Of a stretch of DNA of 53,359 bases, positions 44,372 through 53,300 are shown piece after piece (the stretch's first letter is position 1; each line of letters opens with the position of its first letter). This DNA is from Bacillota bacterium (GTDB taxonomy: Bacteria; Bacillota; Bacilli; Alicyclobacillales; SLC66). The notes under the pieces are model-generated. The model was not told where the DNA came from and searched no databases. It saw nothing but the letters and a program-made list of their open reading frames with translations. A program made the position numbers and the translations under genes. The stretch lies in contig JAJZCB010000013.1 in assembly GCA_021846285.1 (NCBI GenBank), positions 1-53,359 on the forward strand, written 5' to 3'.

Positions 44372-44762
44372 GGAAATGGTGGATGTAAATACTATCATTG
44401 GCGATCCGGTGGAAACGCCCGATGGCAGCGTGATCCTCCCTATTTCCCGTGTTGGATTTGGTTTCGCTGCAGGGGGAACAGAGTTTCACATCGACAAGGA
44501 ACGCGCTCCGGCGCATGGTCTGCCGGATGAAGAGGAGTTGCCGTTTGGAGGGGGCGCAGGCGGTGGAGTTTCGATTAACCCGATGGGATTTCTAATCGTC
44601 GGGCAGCATGGTGTCAAACTTCTTTCCGCAGAACCCGGAAATCAGCTCTATGACCGATTGATTGACTTGGCCCCTGCCATGATGGACCGGTTGGAGGCAT
44701 TTGCAAGCGCCCGAAAAAATCCTACGCTTTCTACGGAGCACATTCATAGACCGGTGATGTGA
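44319..44762 (+). CDS. ytfJ: GerW-family sporulation protein (YtfJ)
   Basis: The 147-residue protein has the family core: MVDVNTIIGDPVETPDGSVI, PISRVGFGFAAGG, a glycine-rich GGGAGGGVSINPMGFLIV and a helical tail. YtfJ is made in the forespore; in Bacillus it affects germination. The ATG at 44319 lies after AGGGGGGG within the end of the DUF2953 gene. Confidence 0.9.
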   Translation: MEEHPIQSLMQTAMENLKEMVDVNTIIGDPVETPDGSVILPISRVGFGFAAGGTEFHIDKERAPAHGLPDEEELPFGGGAGGGVSINPMGFLIVGQHGVKLLSAEPGNQLYDRLIDLAPAMMDRLEAFASARKNPTLSTEHIHRPVM

Positions 44763-44818
44763 TTGCTTCCAGGAGTTCAAGCGCTGTTCTGGCGCTTGTT
44801 TTCTTCTGAACAGACATC

Positions 44819-44939
44819 CATGGCGCTGACGCGCCACCAACAACCGGGAAGAAAAACCCGCTTGGCCGGAATCGTATGCTGCGCCGAGGCGAGTTCGGCG
44901 CAGCCGTGTTTGAGAAGCGGCGCAGCATACGATTCCGGC
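44819..44939. repeat. Intergenic repeat, companion module plus palindrome copy 3
   Basis: Module sequence (TGGCGCTGACGCGCCACCAA and on) at about 44819-44857 is followed by a 22-bp perfect inverted repeat with arms 44865-44886 and 44918-44939. Against copy 2 the stem shows a compensated change (CTGCGCC/GGCGCAG instead of CTGTGCC/GGCACAG). The element fills most of the interval between ytfJ and dacB and ends about 60 bases before the dacB ATG. Confidence 0.85.
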
Positions 44940-45000
44940 GGGCAGAGACGATCGATTTTCCGGGACAGAATGCGTGCGCAACAAGGGAGAGTGATTCTAC

Positions 45001-46215
45001 ATGGACAAGTCGCTGCATAAGGTACAAGTAATCACGCGTCAACTTGTACCATTATGGGGTAGGGTCATACTGATGGCAGTGACTGTGGCGACGTTATGCG
45101 CCAGCGCGGCGCCTGATCTGGCCAATGCGCGAACGAGGTCACCTATTCAGCCCATCGCCGTTCCGCCAGTCCTAACTCGTGAACCTGACGTTTCTGCGGA
45201 GGCGGCCTGCCTGATTGACGTCGGTACAGGTCGTATACTGTATGCCAAACATGCAGACAAGCGCATGCGCATCGCCAGTTTGACAAAGATCATCACTGCC
45301 TGGATAGCGGTCCGTTCAGGCAAACTGGATAAGGTTGCGACTGTTTCTGGTCATGCCGTGCGCCAGGAAGGATCGAGTGTTTATCTTGGCACAGGTGAAC
45401 AGCAGACATTGCGCAATCTTACTTATGCGATGATGCTGCGCAGCGGTAACGATTCGGCAATGGCCATTGCTGAATTTCTTGGCGGTAACGAACAGCGATT
45501 TGCCGCCATCATGAACCAGGAGGTTCATAAACTTGGGTTGACGCATAGCCATTTTATGAACCCGCATGGTCTTGACAATCCTGACCACTATTCGACTGCG
45601 CACGACATGGCTGTCATCACGGCTGCCGCGTTGCATAATCCAATGTTCAGACAGATAGTGAGCACCAAATTTTATACGATTCCGTGGCCCAATCAAAAGT
45701 GGGACCGCAAGCTGCGCAATAAGAACAAGCTGCTCTGGATGATGGTTGGCGCCGACGGGGTTAAGACTGGCTATACAAAGCTTTCCGGCCGTTGTTTGGC
45801 TTCGTCGTTCACCAGATCCGGGCGGCAGGTGGCGTCGATTGTGCTCCGGGATGGCAATGACTGGGTTGATTCTGCGCGGTTGTTGACATATGGACTAACG
45901 GCCTATGAACGGCGCAACGTGATTGATCTGGTTCACATAAAAGTGAACGCGCCTGTACGCTTTGGCCAACAGGACACGGTGGCGCTCAAGGCGGTGGGCG
46001 ATGTTTCGTGCGTGTTTCATCGTGATGAAACGGCCGCGATTGAAGCCAAAATCGTCAAACTGAAACCGCTGTTCGCACCGGTGCGCCCGGGTCAGGCTGC
46101 AGGTATAGTCGAATATGTCTTGCATGGTCAAAAACTGGGTCAGGCGCGGTTGGTGACGGCTGAAGCGGTGCAAGCCAAAGGGTTGCTGGGCAGGTTGCGT
46201 GATCTGTTTTTGTAA
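45001..46215 (+). CDS. dacB: D-alanyl-D-alanine carboxypeptidase (DacB type)
   Basis: The 404-residue low-molecular-weight penicillin-binding protein has a signal segment (residues 21-42) and motifs S93-L-T-K96, S148-G-N150 and K255-T-G257. Its place before spmA and spmB identifies it with Bacillus dacB (PBP5*), a mother-cell enzyme that lowers cross-linking of spore cortex peptidoglycan. GGGAGAGTGATT precedes the ATG. Confidence 0.92.
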   Translation: MDKSLHKVQVITRQLVPLWGRVILMAVTVATLCASAAPDLANARTRSPIQPIAVPPVLTREPDVSAEAACLIDVGTGRILYAKHADKRMRIASLTKIITAWIAVRSGKLDKVATVSGHAVRQEGSSVYLGTGEQQTLRNLTYAMMLRSGNDSAMAIAEFLGGNEQRFAAIMNQEVHKLGLTHSHFMNPHGLDNPDHYSTAHDMAVITAAALHNPMFRQIVSTKFYTIPWPNQKWDRKLRNKNKLLWMMVGADGVKTGYTKLSGRCLASSFTRSGRQVASIVLRDGNDWVDSARLLTYGLTAYERRNVIDLVHIKVNAPVRFGQQDTVALKAVGDVSCVFHRDETAAIEAKIVKLKPLFAPVRPGQAAGIVEYVLHGQKLGQARLVTAEAVQAKGLLGRLRDLFL

Positions 46216-46258
46216 TGGCGGTTTAACAGGGATGGTCTCGGGGGAGGAGAACGCCTTG

Positions 46259-46849
46259 ATGAATGTGATCTGGTTCGCGCTGTTTATGGCAGGCATTGTA
46301 GTTGCGGCGGCCACCGGTCGCATCGAAACAGTTACTGAAGGAGTGCTGAACGGGGCTAAAGACGGTGTGCTGGTGTCATTTGGCCTGATTAGCGTCATTG
46401 CATTCTGGTTAGGAATGATGAAAATCGCCGAACAGGCTGGGCTTGTGCAGAGCCTGGCCAAACTGCTCCGGCCATTGGCCCGCTGGCTATATCCATCTGT
46501 TCCTAGCGATCACCCTGCCATGGGCTCCCTGATTGCAAACATGAGCGCGAACATTTTAGGGCTAGGCAATGCCGCAACTCCGCTTGGACTAAAGGCGATG
46601 CGTGAATTGCAAAGTCTAAATGGCTACCGCGATACCGCGTCGACCGCCATGTGCACACTGCTTGCCATGAATACGGCCAGTCTGACCGTCATTCCAGCAA
46701 CTATGATTGGACTCCGCATGGAATTTCACTCGCGGGCTCCGGCGGAAATCGTGGGAAGCACTTTATTGGCTACGCTGATGGCGACGGCGGCGGCAATCGT
46801 ACTGGATCGGTTTTTTCGACGCCGCAGTATGGGTAAGACGGAAGCATGA
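46259..46849 (+). CDS. spmA: Spore maturation protein A
   Basis: The 196-residue membrane protein of the nucleoside-transporter-gate family has WFALFMAGIVVAAATGR, GLISVIAFWLGMMKIAE and ANILGLGNAATPLGLKAM. SpmA and SpmB are needed for full dehydration of the spore core. The ATG at 46259 is nine bases after GGAGGAG. Its stop overlaps the spmB start (ATGA). Confidence 0.94.
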   Translation: MNVIWFALFMAGIVVAAATGRIETVTEGVLNGAKDGVLVSFGLISVIAFWLGMMKIAEQAGLVQSLAKLLRPLARWLYPSVPSDHPAMGSLIANMSANILGLGNAATPLGLKAMRELQSLNGYRDTASTAMCTLLAMNTASLTVIPATMIGLRMEFHSRAPAEIVGSTLLATLMATAAAIVLDRFFRRRSMGKTEA

Positions 46850-47379
46850 ACGTTGTCGCGGCAGTGTCGGCATTTGCCCTCCCGGTTACATTGGCGACAA
46901 TTCTTGTCGTCGGGCTTGTGCGCAGAGTGCCTCTCTACGAATCATTTGTGGAAGGAGCGAAAGAGGGGTTCGGAACTTCCGTGAATCTGATTCCGCATCT
47001 GATCGCCATGATGGTCGCGGTCAGTGTCTTTCGTTCCTCTGGAGCCCTTGGTTTCTTGATGGGCGTCTTACACCCTTTGCTCAACCGTCTGCGCTTTCCT
47101 CCCGAGCTGCTGCCCCTGGCGCTGCTTCGGCCCATCTCAGGATCTGGTTCGCTCGCGTTGGTGACTGATCTCTTTAAGCATTTTGGCGCCGACTCGTTTC
47201 TTGGACGGGCCGCTTCGACCATGCAGGGAAGCACTGATACCACTTTGTACGTTCTTACGGTATACTTTGGCAGTGTGGGTATCCGCGATCCAAGGTATGC
47301 GGTTAAGGTCGGCTTATTATCCGACTTGGTCAGCGTTATTGCTTCCATATGGGCTGTGACATGGATGTTTGGAAAGTGA
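46846..47379 (+). CDS. spmB: Spore maturation protein B
   Basis: The 177-residue membrane protein is paralogous to SpmA, with YESFVEGAKEGFGTSVNLIPHLIAMMVAV, LRPISGSGSLA and STDTTLYVLTVYFGSVGI. It works with SpmA and DacB in spore cortex and core maturation. It is coupled to spmA by a four-base overlap and followed nine bases later by rluB. Confidence 0.94.
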   Translation: MNVVAAVSAFALPVTLATILVVGLVRRVPLYESFVEGAKEGFGTSVNLIPHLIAMMVAVSVFRSSGALGFLMGVLHPLLNRLRFPPELLPLALLRPISGSGSLALVTDLFKHFGADSFLGRAASTMQGSTDTTLYVLTVYFGSVGIRDPRYAVKVGLLSDLVSVIASIWAVTWMFGK

Positions 47380-47387
47380 GGGATGCC

Positions 47388-48140
47388 ATGTTGGGTAAAC
47401 GGTCATCCGATGAAGGAACGGGAGAGACCTCTTTACGCCTGCAGAAAGTCATCGCTCGCGCGGGGCTGGCGTCTCGCCGTGCGGCAGACGAGTTAATCGC
47501 CGCAGGACGCGTGTCGATCAATGGATCGGTAATCCGCGAACTCGGTGTCAAAGTGACTTCCCGCGATCAGATTGCTGTAGATGGTCGTCCACTCAGTAAC
47601 GCCGCGGTTCCCATTTACATACTGCTTTACAAACCGACAGGCGTGGTGACCACTGTCCGCGATCCCTACGAGAGGCGTACAGTCATCGATTGCCTGACCA
47701 CGGTGTCTGAGCGGGTATTTCCTGTTGGGCGGCTGGATTATGACACCAGTGGCGCCCTGTTGCTGACCAACGATGGCGAACTGGCTCATCGCCTGATGCA
47801 CCCGAAGTTTGCCGTCAATAAGACATACGAGGCGGTCGTTTCGGGTCGAATTTCGTCCGAAGCGCTGTCTCAGTTGGAACGTGGAGTTTCCCTGGACGGT
47901 CGGCTGACCGCTCGCGCCAGCGCAGAATGCAAGGGAACCGACGGCCGTTCGAGCCGGATTGTCATCACCATCCACGAAGGCCGCAATCGGCAAGTTCGAC
48001 GTATGTTTGAAGCAGTCGGATATCCCTGCCAGAGACTGGTCCGAACACAGTACGCATCGCTCAGTCTACGGGGCTTGAAGCCTGGCCAGTGGCGCCATTT
48101 GACAGAACAGGAAGTGCATCAACTTCGGACCATGGTATGA
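47388..48140 (+). CDS. rluB: Pseudouridine synthase RluB
   Basis: The 250-residue protein has an N-terminal S4 RNA-binding domain (LQKVIARAGLASRRAADELIAAGRV) and an RsuA/RluB catalytic domain with the nucleophile D117 in GRLDYDTSG. It isomerises a uridine in 23S rRNA helix 89-93. GTGAGGG precedes the ATG at 47388. It follows spmB as in Bacillus. Confidence 0.93.
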   Translation: MLGKRSSDEGTGETSLRLQKVIARAGLASRRAADELIAAGRVSINGSVIRELGVKVTSRDQIAVDGRPLSNAAVPIYILLYKPTGVVTTVRDPYERRTVIDCLTTVSERVFPVGRLDYDTSGALLLTNDGELAHRLMHPKFAVNKTYEAVVSGRISSEALSQLERGVSLDGRLTARASAECKGTDGRSSRIVITIHEGRNRQVRRMFEAVGYPCQRLVRTQYASLSLRGLKPGQWRHLTEQEVHQLRTMV

Positions 48141-48308
48141 AGTGTCCTACGGTTGTCCACGCTTGTTCTTATATGTTTCGGACAATCTTCATATGCGATA
48201 GCTACGGTACCCTATAAAGAGTTATACTATCGTCAACTCGATGGTGTATACGCGCGTTCGTTATGCAGGCCTAAACTGGACGGATTATAGACAGGGAGGG
48301 AACGGCTT

Positions 48309-49019
48309 ATGCAGCAGGACCGTATTTTGGTAGTGGACGATGAGGAACGCATTCGAAGACTCGTTAGAATGTATTTGGAGCGCGCAAATTTCGATGTGGA
48401 TGAAGCCGATAATGGAACTGAAGCGTTGGCGATGGCTCTTGACGTGAACTATGCGCTGATTGTGCTCGATCTCATGCTTCCGGGCATGGACGGGCGGGAC
48501 GTCTGCTCTGAGCTCAGGCAGTACAGGGACACCCCTGTGATCATTTTGACGGCAGCAGGGGACGAAAGCAACAGAGTGCACGGTTTTGAGGTCGGCGCCG
48601 ATGACTATGTTGTCAAGCCGTTTAGCCCTCGGGAACTCGTCATGCGCGTGAAGGCTCTGTTGCGTCGCACCGGAGCGACGCAAAGCGATCAGCAGCAAGC
48701 GGCCCTGAATCACGTTCTCTCCTTTCCCGGACTGGTTATCAACGTGGACGCACGCAAGGTGCTGGTTGAGAGCATCGAGATTTCACTCACCCCAAAAGAG
48801 TTCGAGTTGCTCCTATACCTTGCCCAGCGGCCAGAGAAGGTTTTCAGTCGCGAGGAGTTGTTGCGGGATGTGTGGAACTATCAGTTTTTTGGCGATCAGC
48901 GCACGGTTGATACGCATGTGAAGCGGTTGCGTGAAAAGTTGGGTCGAGCGTCTGACCGCGTTCCGCAGCACATTCATACGGTGTGGGGCGTTGGCTACAA
49001 ATTTGAGGTGGCCGAGTAG
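48309..49019 (+). CDS. resD: Response regulator ResD
   Basis: The 236-residue OmpR-family regulator has a receiver domain (D10/D11, phosphoacceptor D54 in IVLDLMLPG, K in VVKPFS) and a winged-helix DNA-binding domain. Its position after the spm-rluB block and before a HAMP/PAS kinase identifies ResD, which controls oxygen-limited respiration in Bacillus. A GGGAGGG precedes the ATG. The resA-resB-resC genes that separate rluB and resD in Bacillus are missing. Confidence 0.9.
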   Translation: MQQDRILVVDDEERIRRLVRMYLERANFDVDEADNGTEALAMALDVNYALIVLDLMLPGMDGRDVCSELRQYRDTPVIILTAAGDESNRVHGFEVGADDYVVKPFSPRELVMRVKALLRRTGATQSDQQQAALNHVLSFPGLVINVDARKVLVESIEISLTPKEFELLLYLAQRPEKVFSREELLRDVWNYQFFGDQRTVDTHVKRLREKLGRASDRVPQHIHTVWGVGYKFEVAE

Positions 49020-49020
49020 A

Positions 49021-50826
49021 GTGTTGCAACGCACCGCGGTGTACAAACTTTGGCATCGGATCGTCCGCAGTGTTGTATTGAAACTGTGGTTGACGATCAT
49101 TGTACTGGTGTTGGTCGTTCTGGCCATTCTGGCTATGTATCTGCAGCAATTTTTCGATTCCTATGTGACCGGGATGCAGCGGCGTGACTTGACGAGTCAA
49201 GCGATTTTGGTGAGTCAGTTGTTGCAGAGAGAACCAGGTCGCTTACTGACGTCGCAGATCGCTCACGTCATGTCCGCGTTGCACAGTCATTACTATTTGA
49301 TCGCTCCGCCAACGGTGAGCCCGACAGTTTTGGCATTTATCAACTCACTGACACCCGCCCAACAGCAACTCCTGCGCCAAGATCAGCCCATTATTCAGCG
49401 TGGAGTTCCATCCTTCATTGCTTCCCCCGATCCGCGAACCAGTATGTATGCGTTTATGCCCATTCTGGGGTCGGTCAACCAGGTTGCCGCTTTCCTGTTG
49501 ATCACGGAATCGAACGACGTGGCCGGGGATCCAAGTCGCACCATCCCGGGTCTGATTATTTTTGCCGTGGTCATCGGAACCTTGCTCACAACTGGATTGG
49601 CATTTGTCGTTTCGAAGAATCTTTCTCGACCGCTGATAGAAATGAATGATGCCGCGGAAGAAATGGCCAGGGGACGATTCGACATGCGGGTGACGGTTGT
49701 CACCCAGGATGAAGTGGGGCGTCTCGGGCGTACCTTAAATCAGGTTGCGGAAGAGTTGGAACAGTCTGTCCGCGCTTTGACAGAGGAAAAAGAACAGATC
49801 GCGGGTATCCTAAGCGCCATGACCGATGCGGTGGTCGCGACAGATATGCATGGGCAGTTCATCCTTCTCAATCCAGCCGCTGAACAGTGGATGCGGACAC
49901 TGCGCGCGCTTCGGACTGATGACGAGACGCCGTATGCATTGCCTCAAGACTTGGTGAGCATGCAAAGGGACACACTGGAGGCAAGAACGTCCATAGAGCG
50001 GTCAGTAGAGTGGCGGGGGAGAGATCTGCTGGTAACGATGACCCCCCTCTATGAGCCCGACAACCAGTTTCAGCTTCGAGGAACGTTAGCCGTGATTCGG
50101 GACGTTACAGAGGAGCGGCGTCTCGATCGTTTGCGCAAGGATTTCGTAGCCAATGTCTCGCATGAGTTGCGCACCCCGCTCGCGTTGTTGCAGGGATATG
50201 CGGAAGCGCTCGTCGATGACTTTGGTGAGGATCCCATACAGCGGCGGGAAATCACTCAGATCATTCATGACGAGTCGTTGCGGATGCGTCGTCTTGTTAA
50301 TGAGTTGCTCGATCTGGCCCAACTCGAATCGACGCATTTTTCCTTGCGTATGGAGGCGCTTGATCTATCCGCTCTAACGCGCAAGATAGCCCGAAAATTT
50401 CAGGGAATCTTTATGGATCGCGACCTGACTCTGGCTGTGGAGGATCTGTCCGGTCCGGTTATGACATGTGGGGATAGTGACCGCCTTGAACAGGTGTTGA
50501 CGAACTTGATTGACAATGCGCTTCGCCACACGACTCGCGGCGGGGTCACGCTGCGGCTCGATGCGACGGAACGCCAGGCCATTTTACGGGTCATCGATAC
50601 CGGACAGGGGATTGCAAGCGAAGATATCCCGTTTGTGTTCGAACGCTTTTACAAAGCGGACAAGTCAAGAATGAGGGCGCGCGGAGGAACTGGTCTTGGG
50701 TTGGCTATTGCGCGTAGTTTAATCCGGTCTCACCATGGAGACATTGGCGTAGAGAGCACTGTAGGGGTTGGCACCACTTTTTCGATTGTACTTCCGATCT
50801 TGTCCGACGGTTGTCCAGAGATGTGA
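49021..50826 (+). CDS. resE: Sensor histidine kinase ResE
   Basis: The 601-residue kinase has two membrane helices (about 20-42 and 175-197) enclosing an extracellular sensor, a HAMP domain (198-250), a PAS domain (255-365), H381 in SHELRTP, and the N, G1 and G2 boxes (NLIDNALRHT, DTGQGIASED, GGTGLGLAIA). It starts at GTG 49021, one base after the resD stop, behind GAGGTGG. It phosphorylates ResD in response to oxygen limitation or nitric oxide in Bacillus. Confidence 0.9.
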   Translation: MLQRTAVYKLWHRIVRSVVLKLWLTIIVLVLVVLAILAMYLQQFFDSYVTGMQRRDLTSQAILVSQLLQREPGRLLTSQIAHVMSALHSHYYLIAPPTVSPTVLAFINSLTPAQQQLLRQDQPIIQRGVPSFIASPDPRTSMYAFMPILGSVNQVAAFLLITESNDVAGDPSRTIPGLIIFAVVIGTLLTTGLAFVVSKNLSRPLIEMNDAAEEMARGRFDMRVTVVTQDEVGRLGRTLNQVAEELEQSVRALTEEKEQIAGILSAMTDAVVATDMHGQFILLNPAAEQWMRTLRALRTDDETPYALPQDLVSMQRDTLEARTSIERSVEWRGRDLLVTMTPLYEPDNQFQLRGTLAVIRDVTEERRLDRLRKDFVANVSHELRTPLALLQGYAEALVDDFGEDPIQRREITQIIHDESLRMRRLVNELLDLAQLESTHFSLRMEALDLSALTRKIARKFQGIFMDRDLTLAVEDLSGPVMTCGDSDRLEQVLTNLIDNALRHTTRGGVTLRLDATERQAILRVIDTGQGIASEDIPFVFERFYKADKSRMRARGGTGLGLAIARSLIRSHHGDIGVESTVGVGTTFSIVLPILSDGCPEM

Positions 50827-50873
50827 CATGAGACTGCAGACTTCAACAGGCAGTTGCGAGTGGGGGTGGCGAA

Positions 50874-51038
50874 TTGACTTGGGTCTATAGCGGCAAACTG
50901 TATGACAGCGAATTTCAGGCGGGTTGCCTGGCTACCCGGATTCGTGAGGAAGGATTCCTGTTGACGAGTCGCTTTCCTCGCTATGTGTACGTCTTTAGGA
51001 CAAAAAAGGGTCGCTACGGTGTAAAATGCATGTGGTAG
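50874..51038 (+). CDS. Small 54-residue hypothetical protein
   Basis: The frame runs from TTG 50874, preceded by GGGGGTGG, to TAG 51038. It encodes a basic protein with several aromatic residues (WVYSGKLYDSEFQ at the start, YVYVFRTKKGRYG near the end). The sequence looks like a small beta-rich domain. I do not recognise a family. It lies between resE and the CoA-binding protein gene on the same strand. Confidence 0.5.
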   Translation: MTWVYSGKLYDSEFQAGCLATRIREEGFLLTSRFPRYVYVFRTKKGRYGVKCMW

Positions 51039-51071
51039 GGAAGAGCAAAAAGTGAAGGATGATGGAACGTC

Positions 51072-51497
51072 ATGACTCAGCCGACAAACGATGAAATGAC
51101 CCACTTCTTAAGTCAGATCAAGACGATTGCCGTGGTAGGGTTGTCTGATGATCCAACCAGGATGAGTTATGAGGTGGCCGCCTATCTACAAGCGCAAGGA
51201 TACGAGGTTGTTCCTGTGAATCCAAATGCCCGAATGGTGCTGGGTAGACCCGTCAAGCCATCACTGCGCGACGTTGCGGAGAAAGTCGATTTAGTCGACG
51301 TATTTCGCAAGAGCGAGGCAGTTTCAGATATTATCGACGACGCTATCGCCATCGGCGCGAAGGGAATTTGGTTGCAACTCGGAATCAGCGATCCCGAGGC
51401 GGAGAAGCGCGCCAGGGATGCAGGGATGTTCGTGGTGTCCAATCGTTGCCTCATGGTCGAGCATCGGCGGCTTGTAGGTTATGGAAGCGCCTTGTAG
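51072..51497 (+). CDS. CoA-binding domain protein (YccU type)
   Basis: The 141-residue protein has the CoA-binding Rossmann fold of succinyl-CoA synthetase alpha: IAVVGLSDDPTRMSYEVAAYL, VVPVNPNA, VDVFRKSE, GIWLQLGI and the C-terminal VVSNRCLMVEH. Stand-alone versions bind CoA; their function is not well defined. Confidence 0.88.
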   Translation: MTQPTNDEMTHFLSQIKTIAVVGLSDDPTRMSYEVAAYLQAQGYEVVPVNPNARMVLGRPVKPSLRDVAEKVDLVDVFRKSEAVSDIIDDAIAIGAKGIWLQLGISDPEAEKRARDAGMFVVSNRCLMVEHRRLVGYGSAL

Positions 51498-51627
51498 CGT
51501 ATCGGCGTATGGCGAGCCATTGCGCAGGGTGGGCCATAGCGTAGGGTGAAACTGTACATTCGCAAAAACGTCCCAACACGGACTATACGAAATCGTTCAT
51601 GAGATAACCACGGGTACTGGGGGAACT

Positions 51628-52443
51628 ATGATGCTGACTGATTATCATACGCACACGGAACGAGGACCATATACAGTGCCATGGCTGGAACGCTTCCTTT
51701 CCGTGGCCAGTGAACGTGGAATCGCGGAGTACGGGGTATCTGAACACGGGTATCGCTTCAAGCAAACCGGACATCTCCTGGACAACCCATGGACAAGAGA
51801 GCGGCGGACTGAAGATCTCGACGCGTACGCAGAAATGATCATGCAGGCCAGATCGATCGGACACAACGTCAAATTTGGGTTGGAACTGGACTACATACCA
51901 GGCACTGAGCGACAGATTGCGGAGTTCATCAAACAATATCCATTCGACTATGTGATCGGTTCCGTACACTGGCTCGGCGGCTTTGGCTTTGATTTGAGTG
52001 AAATGAGAAGTCAGTGGTCACTGAGGGACTTGAAACAGACCTACGATGAATATTTTGGCATTGTCACCAGCATGGTCGAAGCAGAACTGTTCGACTTTAT
52101 TGGACATCCTGACGTCATCAAAGTATTTGGAGATGAACCTGACGATCAGATGTTTTTACAGGAATGGTATGAGCGCCTGGCTGAACTGTTTGAGCAACGC
52201 AAAACAGTCATTGAAATATCTACGGCTGGTTTGAGAAAACCCGTCGCCAAGCTGTACCCTGCGCCGGACCTTCTGGCGGCGTGCGCAAAGCGCCACGTTC
52301 CTGTCGTCATAAACTCAGACGCCCATCGACCTGAGGATGTGGGGGCTGATTACGACCAAGCGATCGCCTTTGCCAAACAGGCTGGATATCAAACCCTGGT
52401 CACATTCACAGAGCGGCGACGCAGCAGTGAACCACTCGGGTGA
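51628..52443 (+). CDS. PHP-domain phosphoesterase (HisJ/HisK histidinol-phosphatase family)
   Basis: The 271-residue protein has the PHP metal motifs: DYHTHTERG near the start, SEHGYRF, LELDYI, GSVHWL, IGHPDV and NSDAHRPEDVG at the end. It resembles histidinol phosphatases of the HisJ class, but no his genes are nearby, so the substrate is inferred. GGGGGAACT precedes the ATG at 51628. Confidence 0.82.
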   Translation: MMLTDYHTHTERGPYTVPWLERFLSVASERGIAEYGVSEHGYRFKQTGHLLDNPWTRERRTEDLDAYAEMIMQARSIGHNVKFGLELDYIPGTERQIAEFIKQYPFDYVIGSVHWLGGFGFDLSEMRSQWSLRDLKQTYDEYFGIVTSMVEAELFDFIGHPDVIKVFGDEPDDQMFLQEWYERLAELFEQRKTVIEISTAGLRKPVAKLYPAPDLLAACAKRHVPVVINSDAHRPEDVGADYDQAIAFAKQAGYQTLVTFTERRRSSEPLG

Positions 52444-52572
52444 TCAGGGGCCACCTCAGGGTGGCAACGCTTCGCAAGTGCGTTCCAGAAGCAGCCGGTG
52501 TCCGGAATCAGGATTTTTCTCGGTGATGGATGGCCATGCCTGAGTGTTGCGAAGCAAAATCTCACTTGCGCG

Positions 52573-52707
52573 GCGCCAACAACCGGGAAGAAAATACGCC
52601 TGCGGCGATTTTCAGGGAAGAAAGCTCGCTTGGCCGGAATCGTATGCTGTGCCGAGGCGAGTTCGGCGCAGCCGTGTTTGAGAAGCGGCGCAGCATACGA
52701 TTCCGGC
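52573..52707. repeat. Intergenic repeat, companion module plus palindrome copy 4
   Basis: The module CCAACAACCGGGAAGAAAATACGCC-type sequence at about 52573-52611 is followed by an inverted repeat with arms 52633-52654 and 52686-52707 (22 positions). One pair is T opposite G (CTGTGCC against GGCGCAG), a wobble pair if transcribed. It lies downstream of the PHP gene. The rest of 52444-52880 holds the hairpin at 52748-52782 and no gene. Confidence 0.85.
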
Positions 52708-52747
52708 GGGCAGAGACGATCGAGGTTCCAGGATAGACTTTCAGGCA

Positions 52748-52782
52748 ACCCGACTGGCGCTTGTGTGAACAGCCAGTCGGGT
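52748..52782. terminator. Perfect 11-bp inverted repeat, likely terminator
   Basis: ACCCGACTGGC (52748-52758) pairs with GCCAGTCGGGT (52772-52782) around a 13-base loop. It lies between two converging genes (the PHP gene and the Xre regulator) and could stop transcription from either side, although no long T run follows. Confidence 0.5.
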
Positions 52783-52880
52783 CAATGCCAAAGGGTGGGT
52801 CCGCAGCGAGTTACATCTTAATAGCTGTTACGTTGTCTGCGCAGTGTAAAGCATTCGGAGATGCCTGCTACAAGCGTACA

Positions 52881-53300
52881 TCACATGCTGGAATCGGACA
52901 AAGTGCGCAACTTCTTACGCTGTGCCATGATTTCAATCATGGCACACAACATCTCATAATCAGATTCTTCAAGGCGACTAACGCGATGGGCCATGGCAAT
53001 GTAGGGTTGTGCTGCTTCGCGCATCACGAAGCTTTGCAGATAGGCGGGTAGATCCGTTGGCCCACCGTAACTCGTGTCATCGGGAAGACTTGTGAGTTCT
53101 TGTCCGTCGCAAAAATATCCGATGGGAACACCCAGTGCTTCCGCGATGCGAATCGCATACTCCAGCGATGGATGACGTTCGCCCCGCTCAATGGAACTAA
53201 TGTGGGGAGTCGATATCCCCGTGCGGTAAGCGACCTCCTGTTGAGTCAAACTTCTTCTATGCCGTAACAACCTGATCTTTCGTCCAAGGTCATTATCCAC
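52881..53300 (-). CDS. Xre/SinR-like transcriptional regulator
   Basis: The 139-residue protein has an N-terminal helix-turn-helix (IRLLRHRRSLTQQEVAYRTG, HISSIERGERHPS) and a helical C-terminal tail that may dimerise. The GTG at 53300 follows AGGGAGG; an in-frame opening to 53354 is less likely to be translated. Its promoter region, at the window edge, holds the dyad TTGAT-N11-ATCAA (about 53322-53342), a possible self-regulatory operator. Its targets are unknown. Confidence 0.85.
   Translation of the reverse strand: MDNDLGRKIRLLRHRRSLTQQEVAYRTGISTPHISSIERGERHPSLEYAIRIAEALGVPIGYFCDGQELTSLPDDTSYGGPTDLPAYLQSFVMREAAQPYIAMAHRVSRLEESDYEMLCAMIEIMAQRKKLRTLSDSSM

Noticed and set aside
52761-53051. 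Plus-strand frame of 96 codons near the right end
   Set aside because: It overlaps the 3' part of the well-supported Xre regulator and a hairpin, and has no domain or good start.
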